Source of the DNA: Pedobacter sp. KBW06
Lineage (GTDB): Bacteria > Bacteroidota > Bacteroidia > Sphingobacteriales > Sphingobacteriaceae
Assembly: GCF_003852525.1 (NCBI RefSeq)
Contig: NZ_QAJL01000004.1
Location: forward strand, 221,064-285,063
DNA: 64,000 nt
Direction of reading: 5' to 3'
Below the pieces are notes generated by a model, which searched no databases, was not told the origin of the DNA, and was given only the letters and a program-made list of their open reading frames with translations. The position numbers and the translations under genes are program-made. Positions 43,890 through 54,845 of this stretch are shown here, in pieces (position 1 is the first letter of the stretch; the number at the start of each line of letters is the position of its first letter).

Positions 43890-44089
43890 TTTATATAATA
43901 TTAATAATAAATTAGTTACGCACAAAAAACATGTGTTACTTAAACTAGGATTCAGCAAATAATACGCATTATCCTCTGCGAATTTACTATTATTTATAAG
44001 TATTCATATCTATTTGTGGCAACAAAATTTGAAGCCTGCTTTATGTCCCGATCATCTGTCGGAATAAACCGCACAAAAAGCAGCCGGTT

Positions 44090-44461
44090 TCATTTAATTT
44101 CTATATTCTCGTTCCCTTCGTCGTCCTCCTCGAGATAAAGTTTCCAATTCAGTTCTTCAGCGATTGCCAGAAAAGTCTTTAGGTAAACCTGCTGGTCTGT
44201 ATTTGCTGATTTTGTACAGACAACCGCAATCAAATTGGTATAAGGCAATTTCTTTTCAGAGGTAGCAAAACTTCCATCTTTTGTTTCAACCAATACAATT
44301 TCCACCCATGGAAAGCGATCCGCATTAACTAATGTCTGATGATCTTTCAGGAGGAAATTTCCGCTCTTCAAAAAGAGCTGAAGCACAATTTCCGTCTGCA
44401 CCTTCCCGGTGTAACTTTCATCACTTTGTATATTGTAATAATTATACCTGTCGCTCCACAT
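44090..44461 (-). CDS. Conserved hypothetical protein
   Basis: The 123-residue soluble protein begins MWSDRYNYYNIQSDESY and ends in a strongly acidic tail (EEDDEGNENIEIK). Predicted alternating strands and helices with no motif I can name (FPWVEIVLVETKDGSFATSEK is the most distinctive part). It lies between gcvH and sprA on the same strand, separated from sprA by that gene's terminator, so it is a separate unit. Confidence 0.68.
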   Translation of the reverse strand: MWSDRYNYYNIQSDESYTGKVQTEIVLQLFLKSGNFLLKDHQTLVNADRFPWVEIVLVETKDGSFATSEKKLPYTNLIAVVCTKSANTDQQVYLKTFLAIAEELNWKLYLEEDDEGNENIEIK

Positions 44462-44576
44462 AACTTATCATTATTCTATTCAGCAGATGCCCCCGCCCTT
44501 TTGCGGCATTGCGCCCTTTTGGAAATTAAATGTACAAAAGTTTTATCAGGACCAAAACAACCGGAAATATCAGCCG

Positions 44577-44622
44577 GTAAAAAAAACGCGCATCTATTTT
44601 TCTGAGAAAATACATGCGCGTT
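44577..44622 (-). terminator. Terminator of sprA
   Basis: On the minus strand AACGCGCAT pairs with ATGCGCGTT, and the stem continues through TATTTT/AAAATA around a short loop. A run of eight T follows. It lies 26 bp past the sprA stop codon. Confidence 0.88.
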
Positions 44623-44647
44623 AAATGGCGACAAAAGAAAAACGGGC

Positions 44648-47600
44648 CTAATTCAGCGTTACCCTCAAACTAAATCCAAAGTTGCTGAATGAGGTATTAA
44701 ATGTCTGTGATGTATAAGGTTTAGTGATATTCGAATCATAGAACACCCTTACGTTAAAACGCTGGTTCAAGATATAATCCACGCTCGGCCTTAAAGTAAT
44801 GTTCTTTGCTCCCGAAGAAACCTCCGCCTCTGCAACATCAGCGCGGTAGATCACCGTTTTGTTATCCCTCACCGCAACATCCAGTTTAAAGTCCATATTG
44901 TTGTCCATCTTCAATTGTTTAAACAATCCGAAAGGGAACCTGAACTTCGTGGTGCGGTAACCCAAACCAAAGACCAGGTTGTTTTCTGTTAACTGCGACA
45001 GCTGGCTGTTCGCCATACTCAGCCCCAACAAACGGGTCCTTCCAATCTCAAAGTTTGCCGTCAGGTTATTCTTTAACCGGGTGTCTATTCCAATCAGCGG
45101 AGAGAACTGCTCTGCAATTGTCACCCTGGCATATTGTAATTCCGGCAGGAAATTATTGTCTTTATCCCTGCTGCTAACCCCGCCATTACGCTCCTCGTAT
45201 TTCAATAAAGAGTTAAAGCTGTTGATGCTGTATACTGAGCGGTAAGAATGTCTTAAATCAATAGAGCTGAAGTGCTCGGCAAGGAAAGCAATCCGGGTTA
45301 GGCCCCTGTAATTCAAACGCCAGTTTGGCAATGGAATTTTAGGCATAGAGTTCAGGCTGACCGAAGATGCACTCTTTCCGGAATAGGCCGCAAGAAAAGC
45401 GGAGATCACCACATCCTGTGAGTTCTTGTCATAACCATCTGCATATCCTCCACCCCTGATTCCTGAGGAATTCGGGTTCAGTTCTCCCAGGCGCTGAGAG
45501 ATTACCTGTCTGTTCGCCATAAACTCGCCGAACAATTTGGATACCGCAGCTCCTGATTTTTCTGAAAATGCCGTTCCCAGACTAATGAAGGAAATGCTGT
45601 AATCACCCGTGGTAAAAGGACTGAAATTCTGGAATCCTTTGCTCAGGTCATCATACCTGAAATTCGTAGAATAATTCATCGTCTTATTTCTGTTCGCAGT
45701 CAGTGTAATGGTCAGGTCTTTGACCGGCTCAATTAAACTCGTTAAGCTCAGGTCTTCTCTCATCGTATTGATGTACAGCTGAGATTGCAAAGTATCCGTC
45801 GTAATCCAACCGTTCCTCAATGCCTCTTCCCTGATGTCCCGCTGACTTCCCAAAACAAATCCCAATCCCGGTGCACCTGTGGCATTGTCTATCCCGAAAA
45901 TATTTGTTTTCGGCAAATACCCTGGCAGGAAGATCCCTTTGGTTTGGGTATAAGCACCCACTACATTTTTAATACTGGTCAACAATCCGATCAATACCCC
46001 CGAACCCGTTTGTTTCGCATCCGCAGCAGTACTGCCCGATTTCCTTACGAAACCAAATTTATTGTAAAGTGAAGCCAGGTTAAAAGTCGGATTGACCTGT
46101 ATCGTTCTCGAGTTCTGAACCGTATTTCCAAGATTGATATTCGGATCTCTCAAAGTAGAAAGTGGTTCCGTTTGCCAGTTGAAGTTTGTACCATAACGGG
46201 TGGCCACATTGATCCAGTCCAAACCTGGAATCTTGTTAATTGGCAACGCATAGGTTACGTTCAGGTTATGGCTATAATCAGTAGTTCTGCCCAACCTCAT
46301 CATGTTCTGCCATAAAGTATCTCTTTTCAATCCTTCAATTCTTCCATAAGGCTCATCGATGATCGAATAGTTCGTGGCATCAATATCCAGTGTCAGCGAT
46401 TTACTCAGGTTCCAGGCAATTCCATACACCCTCGATACCAGGAAGTTTTTGTTAAACGTGGTATTCACCGGAATAGAATTCATCGGATCATTGTTTCTCA
46501 AACTGTTTTCCGAATAGAAGCGGTCTACATCAATCCTGAAATTAATGGCCGTTGGCATCAGGCTAAAGTTAAAATCTTTTAACAGCGCCAGTGTGTTCGA
46601 CTTGATCAGCTTCTTAAAAGGCTCATAGGTTTTTGCCGGTCCTGCATAATTATAAGCCAGGGAACCGCGGTAAGTTTTCTGGAAATTGTTTTCTACGATA
46701 AAGTCGCGGTGCGAATACTTGGTATACGCATAGCTGACGTTAAAGTTTTCTATATCCCAAATCTTTGGCTTCTGCTCCGGATTGGTTCTTTCCTTTCTTA
46801 CATTGGTAAAGTTGATGCTGCTTCTGGTGGTAAAGTCCTGTGCAAAGTTCAAAATAGAATCCCTCTGCGATTTGGTGGCAGCATCCAGTGCATTTTTCAA
46901 TTCAATATCCGGCATGCTCGGGTTGTATTGAGGGGTACTTACCTGGCTGGAATAGCTCACAAACATCGGCACCTTAATCCCTGCTTTCTTAGGGAAAAAT
47001 TTACCCAGCTCCATGCTCGAAGAAATGTCAAAGAAGACATTGTCTGCCCTGTTTCTTTCACTCACACGGGTTTCCAGAGAACCAAATCCGATCGTCGACT
47101 TGCTTCCTGAGACGTTCACGTCTGCAAAGTCAGCCAGTTTCGCACTTAGCCTGGCAGTAGCTGCCCAGCCTCCGCGCTCATCAAACTCTGTTAAGCGAAG
47201 CTCATTAAACCAGATGATCGCATTTTTATCCAGTCCGTCGTCATTTCCGGTTACGTTTTTATATGGGTTCTTTACCCCCAGCATATAAACCCTGACCTTA
47301 CTCATATCCGGCTGCCCTTTTACCACAATCACTTTACCATTTACTATATAGTTAAAGGGAATGTTAATTGGCCATGGTGCACCTGTAGCTGTCTTCGCAT
47401 TATTTCTCGCGAGTTTCGCTTTCTGGAAAAGCTCCAGCTGTATGTCCATTTTGTTATAGTCAGGCCAAATGTTGTTCGGATCATTCGTTCCCGGCTGCGT
47501 TACCTTTAAAGGCTGCGAATACTCATAGTAGTTGTCCTGATTGTCTGTACCAATACGTAAAAATGCACTCAGGTCATTGTCATTTAAGATGTTTGATCCT

Positions 47601-50600
47601 AAGGCCTCAGCATGGATGTACATTTCCAAATGTTTGTAAGACCTGAAATCATTAAAGGCAGTTTTAAATGCTGCACGGCCATAACCATCTTTCAGATCTT
47701 TGATCGTTACCGATAAAGACTGCTCATTCTGACGGGTATCGCCACGATAATTACTGAAATCACGTTCTCTTTCAATCCCCGGAGGAACCACATAAGGGAT
47801 CGGTGTCCGTTTACCATTTTCTTCAATATTCACTGTTGCCACTTCAATCTTCGACTGATCAGGACTGATCGTTCCCAAAGCAGGATCAACAATTGTTTTT
47901 GAAGCTTCATTACTGGCATTGTATTGTCTCCACTCACCCCTTACCAATTGGATCTTTCCAAACCTCAATACCGTAGTATCTGCGAAATTGGTCATGAACA
48001 TCCGGATGAAACGGATTGATTTAAAATCCTGAATTCCTCCAACAACATTTGTCGGCTGTGCCAATGGGATACGGATCTGATACCAGGTCACAGCTTGTGT
48101 TTGTCCGTTCGCAAGCTTCACCTGTGAAGTCACTTTATCGGTAATGTATTTTTGTCCCACGACCAGGTCAGCCGGACGCATCGAGACTTTGTATTCAAAG
48201 TACTCGTCAGACTGGGTCATGTTGTTATCCCTGTTGATGTCTTCGCCATCAGGTAAAGAAGTAGAAGCAGAATTTTCTACACCCAGGTCGGCCTGCGACT
48301 GCTGTGAGGTTTTAGAGTTTCCCTCTGTTCCGTTATATTTTTGATAACGTTTTAAGATCCCTGCATTTTCACGGTCAAGATCCGGCCCTCTGAAATAGGT
48401 ATAATCATCAGAAGAAGGGTCATTTTGGATTTTAGCTGCAGCATCCGGATTTAACTGCCCTTTGATCTGGTTGATTAAAGTCGCAAATTTTCGCTGTTCA
48501 TCCGCGTTACCCATTCCGTCAAGACCCACATCCTGTGCTTTTCTCGCATTCGGATCGTTGTCAAATGCCTGAACTACCGGCTGTAATTTTGGAACCCTTC
48601 CCCAATTCGTTTCATCAAATTTGGAAGGATCGCCATCTGCAGGTAAACCATTTTCCAATGATTTACGTCCATCTTTCAGGATATCCTCAGAGATGTTACC
48701 AATGTTAAAATATAGGTCACCACCCAAAGAATTCGGTTTATAAATATTGGGATCCATTACCCAAAGCTCTATAAACTCAATGTTCAAAGCTTCAAAGTCA
48801 TTGGTTTCAATTCTCCTGAACAAACCACCCCAACGGCTGCGTGGATTATTCAATGCACCTGTAGGATCAAAACCTGTTGGCGTATAATTGTACGGACCGC
48901 GGACCGTCGGATAGAAAGCAACGTCTAAAGTTGGCAAAGCAAATGGTTGCCCCGTTCCGATTTCTTTAAAAGGAAACACCTCCTGTTCGATCACCTGGCG
49001 CACATAGTGATTGGAAAGTTCGTTTTTGTTGTTCCTCAATGCCGAAGGAAGCGTCGCATCCGTCCGGTTGTAAAAGATAGGATCAATATTGTAAAAAGCA
49101 ATCAGTGCCCTGTTGAAACCATAGCTCAGGTCGTCCATCCTCGAAGATTCAGAGAACATCTGAGGTGTACCAGACAACTGCCATGCTACTGCACTTTTCA
49201 GGTCGATCACCGAGCGTGATGCCTCAAAATCGTCCAGGTAACTTACCCCACCTTTCTTGCCACCGAAGTTCAGCGCTGAAGGGTGTCCCGGAACCAGTTG
49301 TGCAAACTCTCCGGAGAAACTAAAGCTGGACGGTACTTTTGTAGAAATAAAAGGCAACTTATCCACCAGCTTTGTTAAGAACCTGGAAGGCGAGCTATAG
49401 TTCAGATCCAGTCCCCACATCGTGTTTGAGATGGGCTCTTCCCCAAGGTTTACCTTTGGGGTAAGTGGTTTTTCAGTGAGGTTCATAATCGTACCTCCCA
49501 AATTCAACTTATTGTTCACCTTGTAGTCCAGACGGGTTCCAAACAGGGAACGCTGCTGTAAACCAAAAAGCTCATTATTTTCTGTAGAGATCTTGATCGG
49601 CTGACCGGAAATCAGAACTGCGGTATTCAGGATTCTAACCCTTCCGCCCTGGTAATCCACGGTATAATCCACACCTTCCTGCAAGGGGATCGTTCCGGCA
49701 AATACTTTTACCGATCCTTCAGGAACGTTGATCGCATTTAAGCTAAACTCTGAGGCAACCTGACTTTGATAAGCTCCCTTAATGACATAGCGGTTTTGTC
49801 TCGTGAACAACTGCTGTGCAATAACCTTGGTCGAATCATATAAAGCGGTATAGGTGTATTTGTCGATCAGCGCTTGTTCTGCAGGACTAAACTGATCGGC
49901 AAGATCCTTACCAAAAGGTTCGATCAAAGGAAGGATAATCCTTCCGTTCAAAGGATCTATGGTCACATAACCATTACTGGTATTCGTAGAGAAATTACTC
50001 AGATTGGTATTGGAACCATTTGTGTTTCCACCAGTATTGTTATTGTTGTTAACAGGTGTATTGAAAGCAATGTTTTGGTTAGTTCCGAAAGGCTTATTTT
50101 CTGATTCAAAGTCAAAGATCCCGTCCGGGCTTCGCTCCTTCTGCTGATTTAAACGATCTAAACCAACAATCTGAATCCATTGTTTATTCTTCAGTGGCCT
50201 CCGGTCAGCATCCAGTTTCTCCCCCTCATCAATGTATGGTTTTTCTACCCCTGTCTTATCATCAATCCTGAAAATGTCCAGTTTAAAATTCATCGGACTG
50301 ATCTGGTAACCACCGATAGAATAGATGTTTTTCATCATCAGGTCCCAGGTAGGCAGTTTCACTTTTGTCGTTTCGTTCTTCAGTAATTTCGTAAACAAAA
50401 CCTTTGGTGATCCCTGATCAAAAGAGACATCTGTCGTGAATTCTCCCACCTGATATTCCAAACCACGATAGGTATAACGGTAAGCAACGGTAAGTACTTC
50501 ATCCGTATTCAATGCATTATTCAATGAGATGTATCCCAGTTGAGGATGGAAAGTATACTCCCTGTCGGCCAGCTTTCTGGCGTAAGTTAATTTCGCATAA

Positions 50601-51847
50601 TTGTCTGTCCCTCCGTTAGCGGCAAAGAAGCCAATCACGGCATTAGAATTGGTCTGCCTCGCGTCAGGTGGCAATTGGGAAAGCAAGGTATTGGATGCTC
50701 TTGGAAACTGCGGATTGTCAAAACCGGAAGGCAATACTGAGCCTCCTCCCGGGATCGCCGGGTTGTAAGGCGCATTTTCACCAAGATCGATAAAAGCGAG
50801 TACATCCCTGGAATCCTGGGTATTTCCTGTTTTATTGGTAATCCAGACTTCCACTTTGGTAATGAGCACACCCGAAGTAATTGTGGGTGGCGTAGCCAGT
50901 GTTTTATTGTAGTTATTTCTAAAGTATTGCGCTAAGAAATAGTGTTTATTTGCTTCGTAATTGTCTGCACTCAGTCTGAATTCATTTTGCTGTGCGCCAT
51001 TATTGATCCGGATTTCACGGGATTGGGACTTCTGCTGAGAGAAGACCGAGCTCACGCTCAGTTTTCCGAATTGCAATTGTGTTTTTACCCCGAATAAGGC
51101 CTGTGTTCCGTTGATCAGCGTCGTGTTCAGCGGTAAGCTTACATTTCCCGCTTCTATCTTCTGGATGATGTCGTCTTTTCCACCGGTATAATCCAGTTTC
51201 ACCTGGTTTTCAAAGTCAAACTGAGCTTCGGTATTGTAGTTCATATTGATCTTCATCCGCGTCCCGATATTTCCGATCACATCCATCTGGATCCGCTGGT
51301 TAAAATCAAAATTCGACTGCACACGCTGACGCTCATTGAAGAGCGGGTTTTCGTTTTTATTGATCCGGCCCAAAAAGGTCAGTTCGGCCTCTCCACGAGG
51401 CTGGATATCTATCGTTGTGCCACCAAAAATACGTTCAAAAGCCTTACTATTGATTTTAAGGCTGGGAATGAATCCATTTTTTCTGACTTCATTTAATTCT
51501 TCACTGGAGTACATCCGCCAGTTGTCTCTTTTCATCTCGCTGTTGACCAGGCGTTGATATTCTTCAATCGTCAGGTATTGTGGAGGCGCAAAAAGACGGT
51601 TACCGATCATTTGACGGATGATGTATCTTTTATTCTTCGCATCGTATTCGACTTCCCGCTTCACGTTATCCGGAAGGGGTTGAAAAGAATTGTTCAGGTT
51701 TCTAAGACCTAATCGTTGTTTTTCCTTTAGACTAAAGGAATTTCTGAGGGTGTCTGTTTTTTTTCCCGGTGTTCCCGTTTGAGAAAATGCTTGCTGTCCG
51801 CCAAGGCAGAGAAAAAAAAGAAGAAGGAGCGTTAATCTGGTTTTCAA
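44648..51847 (-). CDS. sprA: SprA, outer-membrane translocon of the type IX secretion system
   Basis: SprA forms the giant 36-strand barrel through which T9SS cargo leaves the cell. The product is 2399 residues, close to Flavobacterium SprA, with a signal peptide (LTLLLLFFLCLGGQQAFSQ) and repeated beta-strand-rich SprA_N modules (for example GTTIDIQPRGEAELTFLG and YLDDFEASRSVIDL). A final barrel ends NFGFSLRVTLN. The start codon is TTG at 51847, 8 bp after ruvA; no ATG fits the signal peptide. Its presence implies gliding or T9SS protein export, but no other T9SS gene is in the window. Confidence 0.96.
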   Translation of the reverse strand: MKTRLTLLLLFFLCLGGQQAFSQTGTPGKKTDTLRNSFSLKEKQRLGLRNLNNSFQPLPDNVKREVEYDAKNKRYIIRQMIGNRLFAPPQYLTIEEYQRLVNSEMKRDNWRMYSSEELNEVRKNGFIPSLKINSKAFERIFGGTTIDIQPRGEAELTFLGRINKNENPLFNERQRVQSNFDFNQRIQMDVIGNIGTRMKINMNYNTEAQFDFENQVKLDYTGGKDDIIQKIEAGNVSLPLNTTLINGTQALFGVKTQLQFGKLSVSSVFSQQKSQSREIRINNGAQQNEFRLSADNYEANKHYFLAQYFRNNYNKTLATPPTITSGVLITKVEVWITNKTGNTQDSRDVLAFIDLGENAPYNPAIPGGGSVLPSGFDNPQFPRASNTLLSQLPPDARQTNSNAVIGFFAANGGTDNYAKLTYARKLADREYTFHPQLGYISLNNALNTDEVLTVAYRYTYRGLEYQVGEFTTDVSFDQGSPKVLFTKLLKNETTKVKLPTWDLMMKNIYSIGGYQISPMNFKLDIFRIDDKTGVEKPYIDEGEKLDADRRPLKNKQWIQIVGLDRLNQQKERSPDGIFDFESENKPFGTNQNIAFNTPVNNNNNTGGNTNGSNTNLSNFSTNTSNGYVTIDPLNGRIILPLIEPFGKDLADQFSPAEQALIDKYTYTALYDSTKVIAQQLFTRQNRYVIKGAYQSQVASEFSLNAINVPEGSVKVFAGTIPLQEGVDYTVDYQGGRVRILNTAVLISGQPIKISTENNELFGLQQRSLFGTRLDYKVNNKLNLGGTIMNLTEKPLTPKVNLGEEPISNTMWGLDLNYSSPSRFLTKLVDKLPFISTKVPSSFSFSGEFAQLVPGHPSALNFGGKKGGVSYLDDFEASRSVIDLKSAVAWQLSGTPQMFSESSRMDDLSYGFNRALIAFYNIDPIFYNRTDATLPSALRNNKNELSNHYVRQVIEQEVFPFKEIGTGQPFALPTLDVAFYPTVRGPYNYTPTGFDPTGALNNPRSRWGGLFRRIETNDFEALNIEFIELWVMDPNIYKPNSLGGDLYFNIGNISEDILKDGRKSLENGLPADGDPSKFDETNWGRVPKLQPVVQAFDNDPNARKAQDVGLDGMGNADEQRKFATLINQIKGQLNPDAAAKIQNDPSSDDYTYFRGPDLDRENAGILKRYQKYNGTEGNSKTSQQSQADLGVENSASTSLPDGEDINRDNNMTQSDEYFEYKVSMRPADLVVGQKYITDKVTSQVKLANGQTQAVTWYQIRIPLAQPTNVVGGIQDFKSIRFIRMFMTNFADTTVLRFGKIQLVRGEWRQYNASNEASKTIVDPALGTISPDQSKIEVATVNIEENGKRTPIPYVVPPGIERERDFSNYRGDTRQNEQSLSVTIKDLKDGYGRAAFKTAFNDFRSYKHLEMYIHAEALGSNILNDNDLSAFLRIGTDNQDNYYEYSQPLKVTQPGTNDPNNIWPDYNKMDIQLELFQKAKLARNNAKTATGAPWPINIPFNYIVNGKVIVVKGQPDMSKVRVYMLGVKNPYKNVTGNDDGLDKNAIIWFNELRLTEFDERGGWAATARLSAKLADFADVNVSGSKSTIGFGSLETRVSERNRADNVFFDISSSMELGKFFPKKAGIKVPMFVSYSSQVSTPQYNPSMPDIELKNALDAATKSQRDSILNFAQDFTTRSSINFTNVRKERTNPEQKPKIWDIENFNVSYAYTKYSHRDFIVENNFQKTYRGSLAYNYAGPAKTYEPFKKLIKSNTLALLKDFNFSLMPTAINFRIDVDRFYSENSLRNNDPMNSIPVNTTFNKNFLVSRVYGIAWNLSKSLTLDIDATNYSIIDEPYGRIEGLKRDTLWQNMMRLGRTTDYSHNLNVTYALPINKIPGLDWINVATRYGTNFNWQTEPLSTLRDPNINLGNTVQNSRTIQVNPTFNLASLYNKFGFVRKSGSTAADAKQTGSGVLIGLLTSIKNVVGAYTQTKGIFLPGYLPKTNIFGIDNATGAPGLGFVLGSQRDIREEALRNGWITTDTLQSQLYINTMREDLSLTSLIEPVKDLTITLTANRNKTMNYSTNFRYDDLSKGFQNFSPFTTGDYSISFISLGTAFSEKSGAAVSKLFGEFMANRQVISQRLGELNPNSSGIRGGGYADGYDKNSQDVVISAFLAAYSGKSASSVSLNSMPKIPLPNWRLNYRGLTRIAFLAEHFSSIDLRHSYRSVYSINSFNSLLKYEERNGGVSSRDKDNNFLPELQYARVTIAEQFSPLIGIDTRLKNNLTANFEIGRTRLLGLSMANSQLSQLTENNLVFGLGYRTTKFRFPFGLFKQLKMDNNMDFKLDVAVRDNKTVIYRADVAEAEVSSGAKNITLRPSVDYILNQRFNVRVFYDSNITKPYTSQTFNTSFSNFGFSLRVTLN

Positions 51848-51855
51848 GGGGAAAG

Positions 51856-52440
51856 TTATAAGTTCTTCAAAGCTATTTTAATCATTTGTTCTACTGATAA
51901 GTCTACACCACCGTTTTTCACTGCATTATCAATTGATTTCTCTGCAGGTTGTTTTGCAAACCCCAGCATCATCAAGGCAGATAAAGCTTCTTCTCTAACA
52001 GTATTATTCAGAGGCGCCGCGATCAGAGACCCGGTTCCTTCTTTTTTCAATTTGTCCTGCAGTTCCAGCACTAAACGCTGTGCAGATTTTACACCAATTC
52101 CTTTAATCCGCTGGATTAAAGGTAAATCACCATTCACAATAGCCGTTTGAATTTCTGTAGGCGTGATAGAAGAAAGCATCATCCTTCCCGTATTGGGTCC
52201 GATTCCGGAAACAGAGATCAGATGAAGGAAGAGCCTGCGCTCTCCCTCATCTGCAAATCCGTATAAAGTATGTGCATCTTCTTTTACGTGGAGCCAGGTA
52301 TACACCTTGCAGCGTTCCACATCGGCCAGACTGCTATAAGTATTCAGTGAAATATTGATATGGTAACCAATTCCTCCGGCCTCCACAACAATATAAGCGG
52401 GGCATTTAAAGGTCAGCTTACCATCAATATATTCATACAT
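51856..52440 (-). CDS. ruvA: Holliday junction helicase subunit RuvA
   Basis: RuvA binds four-way junctions and loads RuvB. The 194-residue protein has the OB domain (MYEYIDGKLTFKCPAYIVVE), the helix-hairpin-helix pair (LISVSGIGPNTGRMML and IQRIKGIGVKSAQRLVLEL) and a C-terminal domain III after a linker. It is 5 bp after maeB and 8 bp before sprA, so DNA repair, carbon metabolism and secretion genes share one transcript without obvious functional reason. Confidence 0.97.
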   Translation of the reverse strand: MYEYIDGKLTFKCPAYIVVEAGGIGYHINISLNTYSSLADVERCKVYTWLHVKEDAHTLYGFADEGERRLFLHLISVSGIGPNTGRMMLSSITPTEIQTAIVNGDLPLIQRIKGIGVKSAQRLVLELQDKLKKEGTGSLIAAPLNNTVREEALSALMMLGFAKQPAEKSIDNAVKNGGVDLSVEQMIKIALKNL

Positions 52441-52445
52441 AATTC

Positions 52446-54761
52446 CTATTTCTTAGTTATTCTTTTTAATAAACCACCTTTTTTAGCGTTTGCCTCCTGT
52501 TCTTTCGACTGAACATCAAGAACTGCTAAAGTGACCATATTTACAATCTCACGAACCGAGCTGCCCAACTGAACAATGTGAACAGGTTTGTTCAATCCCA
52601 GTAGAATTGGACCTACCGCTTCAGCACCGCCTAATTCCTGCAACAATTTATAAGCGATATTTCCGGACTCCAGGTTCGGGAATACCAAAGTATTTGCAGG
52701 AGCATCTACTAAGCTACTAAAAGGAAAGTTATCTTTCAGCAAAGAATTGTTAATTGCAAAATTTCCCTGCATTTCGCCATCTACGATAATGTCAGGGTGC
52801 TTTTCATGAAGAATTTTCACTGCTTTTCTTACTTTTTCAGGGACTACACCTTCGTTTGAACCGAAGTTTGAGTAGGAAAGCAGGGCAATTCTTGGCTGAA
52901 TATTAAACTTACGTACCGCACGTTCCAGCAATAAAGTAATGTCTACCAATTCCTCTACTGTAGGGTCTACATTGACTGTCGTATCCCCAAAAAATACAGG
53001 TCCTTTCTTGGTCATCATCATGTACATTCCTGCAACCCGGTTTACACCTGGTTCCGTACCGATCACCTGTAATGCCGGCTTAATCGTAGACACATAATTC
53101 TTGGTCAGACCAGAGATCATCGCATCTACCTCACCAAATTCTACCATTGAAGCACCGAAGTAATTTCTGTCGCGCAAAAACTTATTCGCTTCAAACAAGG
53201 TCACCCCTCTTCTCTGTCTCTTCTGATACAAAGCTTCCGCATATTTTTTCATACGCTCAGGCTCTAAGAAAGGATCCATGATTTCCACGCCTTCCAGCTC
53301 CAAAGCATTCTCTTCAATAATTTTATTGATGATTTCTTTATTTCCCAACAGAACCGGAATGGCGATATTTTCGTCTTTCACAATCTGAGCTGCTTTCAGG
53401 ATCTTGTAATTATCAGCCTCTGTAAATACCACACGTTTAGGGTCAGACTTCGCTTTGTTGGTGATGGCACGCATGATGGCATCATCCATTCCCAAACGTT
53501 GTTTCAACTCTTCTGTATAGGCATCCCAGTCGGTGATGATTTTGCGGGCAACACCAGATTCGATTGCTGCTTTAGCTACTGCAGTAGATACATTCGTCAT
53601 CAGACGCAAATCCACTGGTTTTGGAATGATATAGTCTTTACCGAATTTAATATTCTTTTCGTTGTAAGCCATGTTTACAGCCTCAGGAACAGACTTCTTA
53701 GCCAGTTCAGCAATAGCTTTCACTGCAGCAATTTTCATCTCCTCATTGATGCTGGTAGCCCTTACATCCAATGCCCCTCTGAAAATGTACGGGAAGCCCA
53801 GTACATTGTTCACCTGGTTAGGATAATCAGAACGTCCGGTAGCCATGATCAGGTCTTTACGGGAACTGATGGCCAGTTCATAAGCAATCTCCGGGTTAGG
53901 GTTTGCCATCGCAAAGACGATCGGGTTTTTAGCCATCGATTTCAACATCTCTACCGTTACACAATCCGCAGAAGAAAGACCGATGAACACATCAGAATCT
54001 TTCATTGCATCTTCCAGGGTATTCAATTCCCTTGAAGTCGCGAATTCAGCTTTAATGGCATCCAGGTTAGCCCTGTTGTCACGGATCACGCCACTACGGT
54101 CGCACATCACAATATTTTCTTTTTTAGCACCTAAAGAAACATAAAGACGGGTACAGGAAATCGCGGCAGCACCGGCACCATTTACCACAATCTTAATCTT
54201 ATCCATTTTCTTTTTCTGCAATTCGCAGGCATTGATCAATGCTGCAGCAGAGATAATGGCAGTACCATGCTGGTCATCGTGCATTACAGGAATATTCATT
54301 TCCTCTTTTAAACGACGTTCAATCTCAAAGCACTCCGGTGCTTTAATATCTTCCAGGTTCACCCCGCCGAAAGTAGGCTCAAGGGCTTTTACTATTTTAA
54401 CAAAGTCATCAACGTTTTTAGTATCCAGCTCCAGGTCAAAAACATCGATATCGGCAAAAATCTTGAATAGAAGACCTTTACCTTCCATCACAGGTTTACC
54501 CGCTTCCGGACCAATATCACCAAGACCTAAAACCGCTGTTCCGTTACTAATTACCGCAACCAGGTTTCCCTTTGCGGTATATTTATAAACATCTTCTGTG
54601 TTTTCTGCTATTTTTAAACAAGGTTCAGCTACACCCGGTGAATACGCCAATGCCAGATCTCTCTGAGAGTTTGTTGGTTTTGTCGGTATTACCTGTATTT
54701 TCCCCGGTCGCCCTTGCGAGTGGTAGTCCAAAGCATCTTGCTTCCTGTTAATTTTACTCAT
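52446..54761 (-). CDS. maeB: NADP-dependent malic enzyme with phosphotransacetylase-like domain
   Basis: MaeB decarboxylates malate to pyruvate. The 771-residue protein has an N-terminal malic domain ([22 protein letters not shown] with metal-binding Asp), NAD(P)-binding [16 protein letters not shown], and from about residue 430 a PTA-like domain ([28 protein letters not shown]) that is regulatory in E. coli MaeB. It is first in maeB-ruvA-sprA, with a -7 element 24 bp upstream. Confidence 0.95.
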   Translation of the reverse strand: MSKINRKQDALDYHSQGRPGKIQVIPTKPTNSQRDLALAYSPGVAEPCLKIAENTEDVYKYTAKGNLVAVISNGTAVLGLGDIGPEAGKPVMEGKGLLFKIFADIDVFDLELDTKNVDDFVKIVKALEPTFGGVNLEDIKAPECFEIERRLKEEMNIPVMHDDQHGTAIISAAALINACELQKKKMDKIKIVVNGAGAAAISCTRLYVSLGAKKENIVMCDRSGVIRDNRANLDAIKAEFATSRELNTLEDAMKDSDVFIGLSSADCVTVEMLKSMAKNPIVFAMANPNPEIAYELAISSRKDLIMATGRSDYPNQVNNVLGFPYIFRGALDVRATSINEEMKIAAVKAIAELAKKSVPEAVNMAYNEKNIKFGKDYIIPKPVDLRLMTNVSTAVAKAAIESGVARKIITDWDAYTEELKQRLGMDDAIMRAITNKAKSDPKRVVFTEADNYKILKAAQIVKDENIAIPVLLGNKEIINKIIEENALELEGVEIMDPFLEPERMKKYAEALYQKRQRRGVTLFEANKFLRDRNYFGASMVEFGEVDAMISGLTKNYVSTIKPALQVIGTEPGVNRVAGMYMMMTKKGPVFFGDTTVNVDPTVEELVDITLLLERAVRKFNIQPRIALLSYSNFGSNEGVVPEKVRKAVKILHEKHPDIIVDGEMQGNFAINNSLLKDNFPFSSLVDAPANTLVFPNLESGNIAYKLLQELGGAEAVGPILLGLNKPVHIVQLGSSVREIVNMVTLAVLDVQSKEQEANAKKGGLLKRITKK

Positions 54762-54784
54762 AAATCAGTTCATTTATAAAGGGC

Positions 54785-54792
54785 CAAAGTTA
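54785..54792 (-). promoter_or_regulatory. -7 element of the maeB-ruvA-sprA promoter
   Basis: The minus strand reads TAACTTTG, a perfect TAnnTTTG, about 24 bp before the maeB ATG. The -33 region has only a partial TTTCTGG. Confidence 0.55.
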
Positions 54793-54845
54793 CAATCTTT
54801 TAATTAGCCCAGAAATAAAAAAGGAATCCCACTCAAAGGCAATTA

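Noticed and set aside
53499-54035. 178-codon plus-strand frame opposite maeB
   Set aside because: Antisense shadow of a conserved enzyme. Its Cys/His/Arg-rich composition is typical of such reverse frames.
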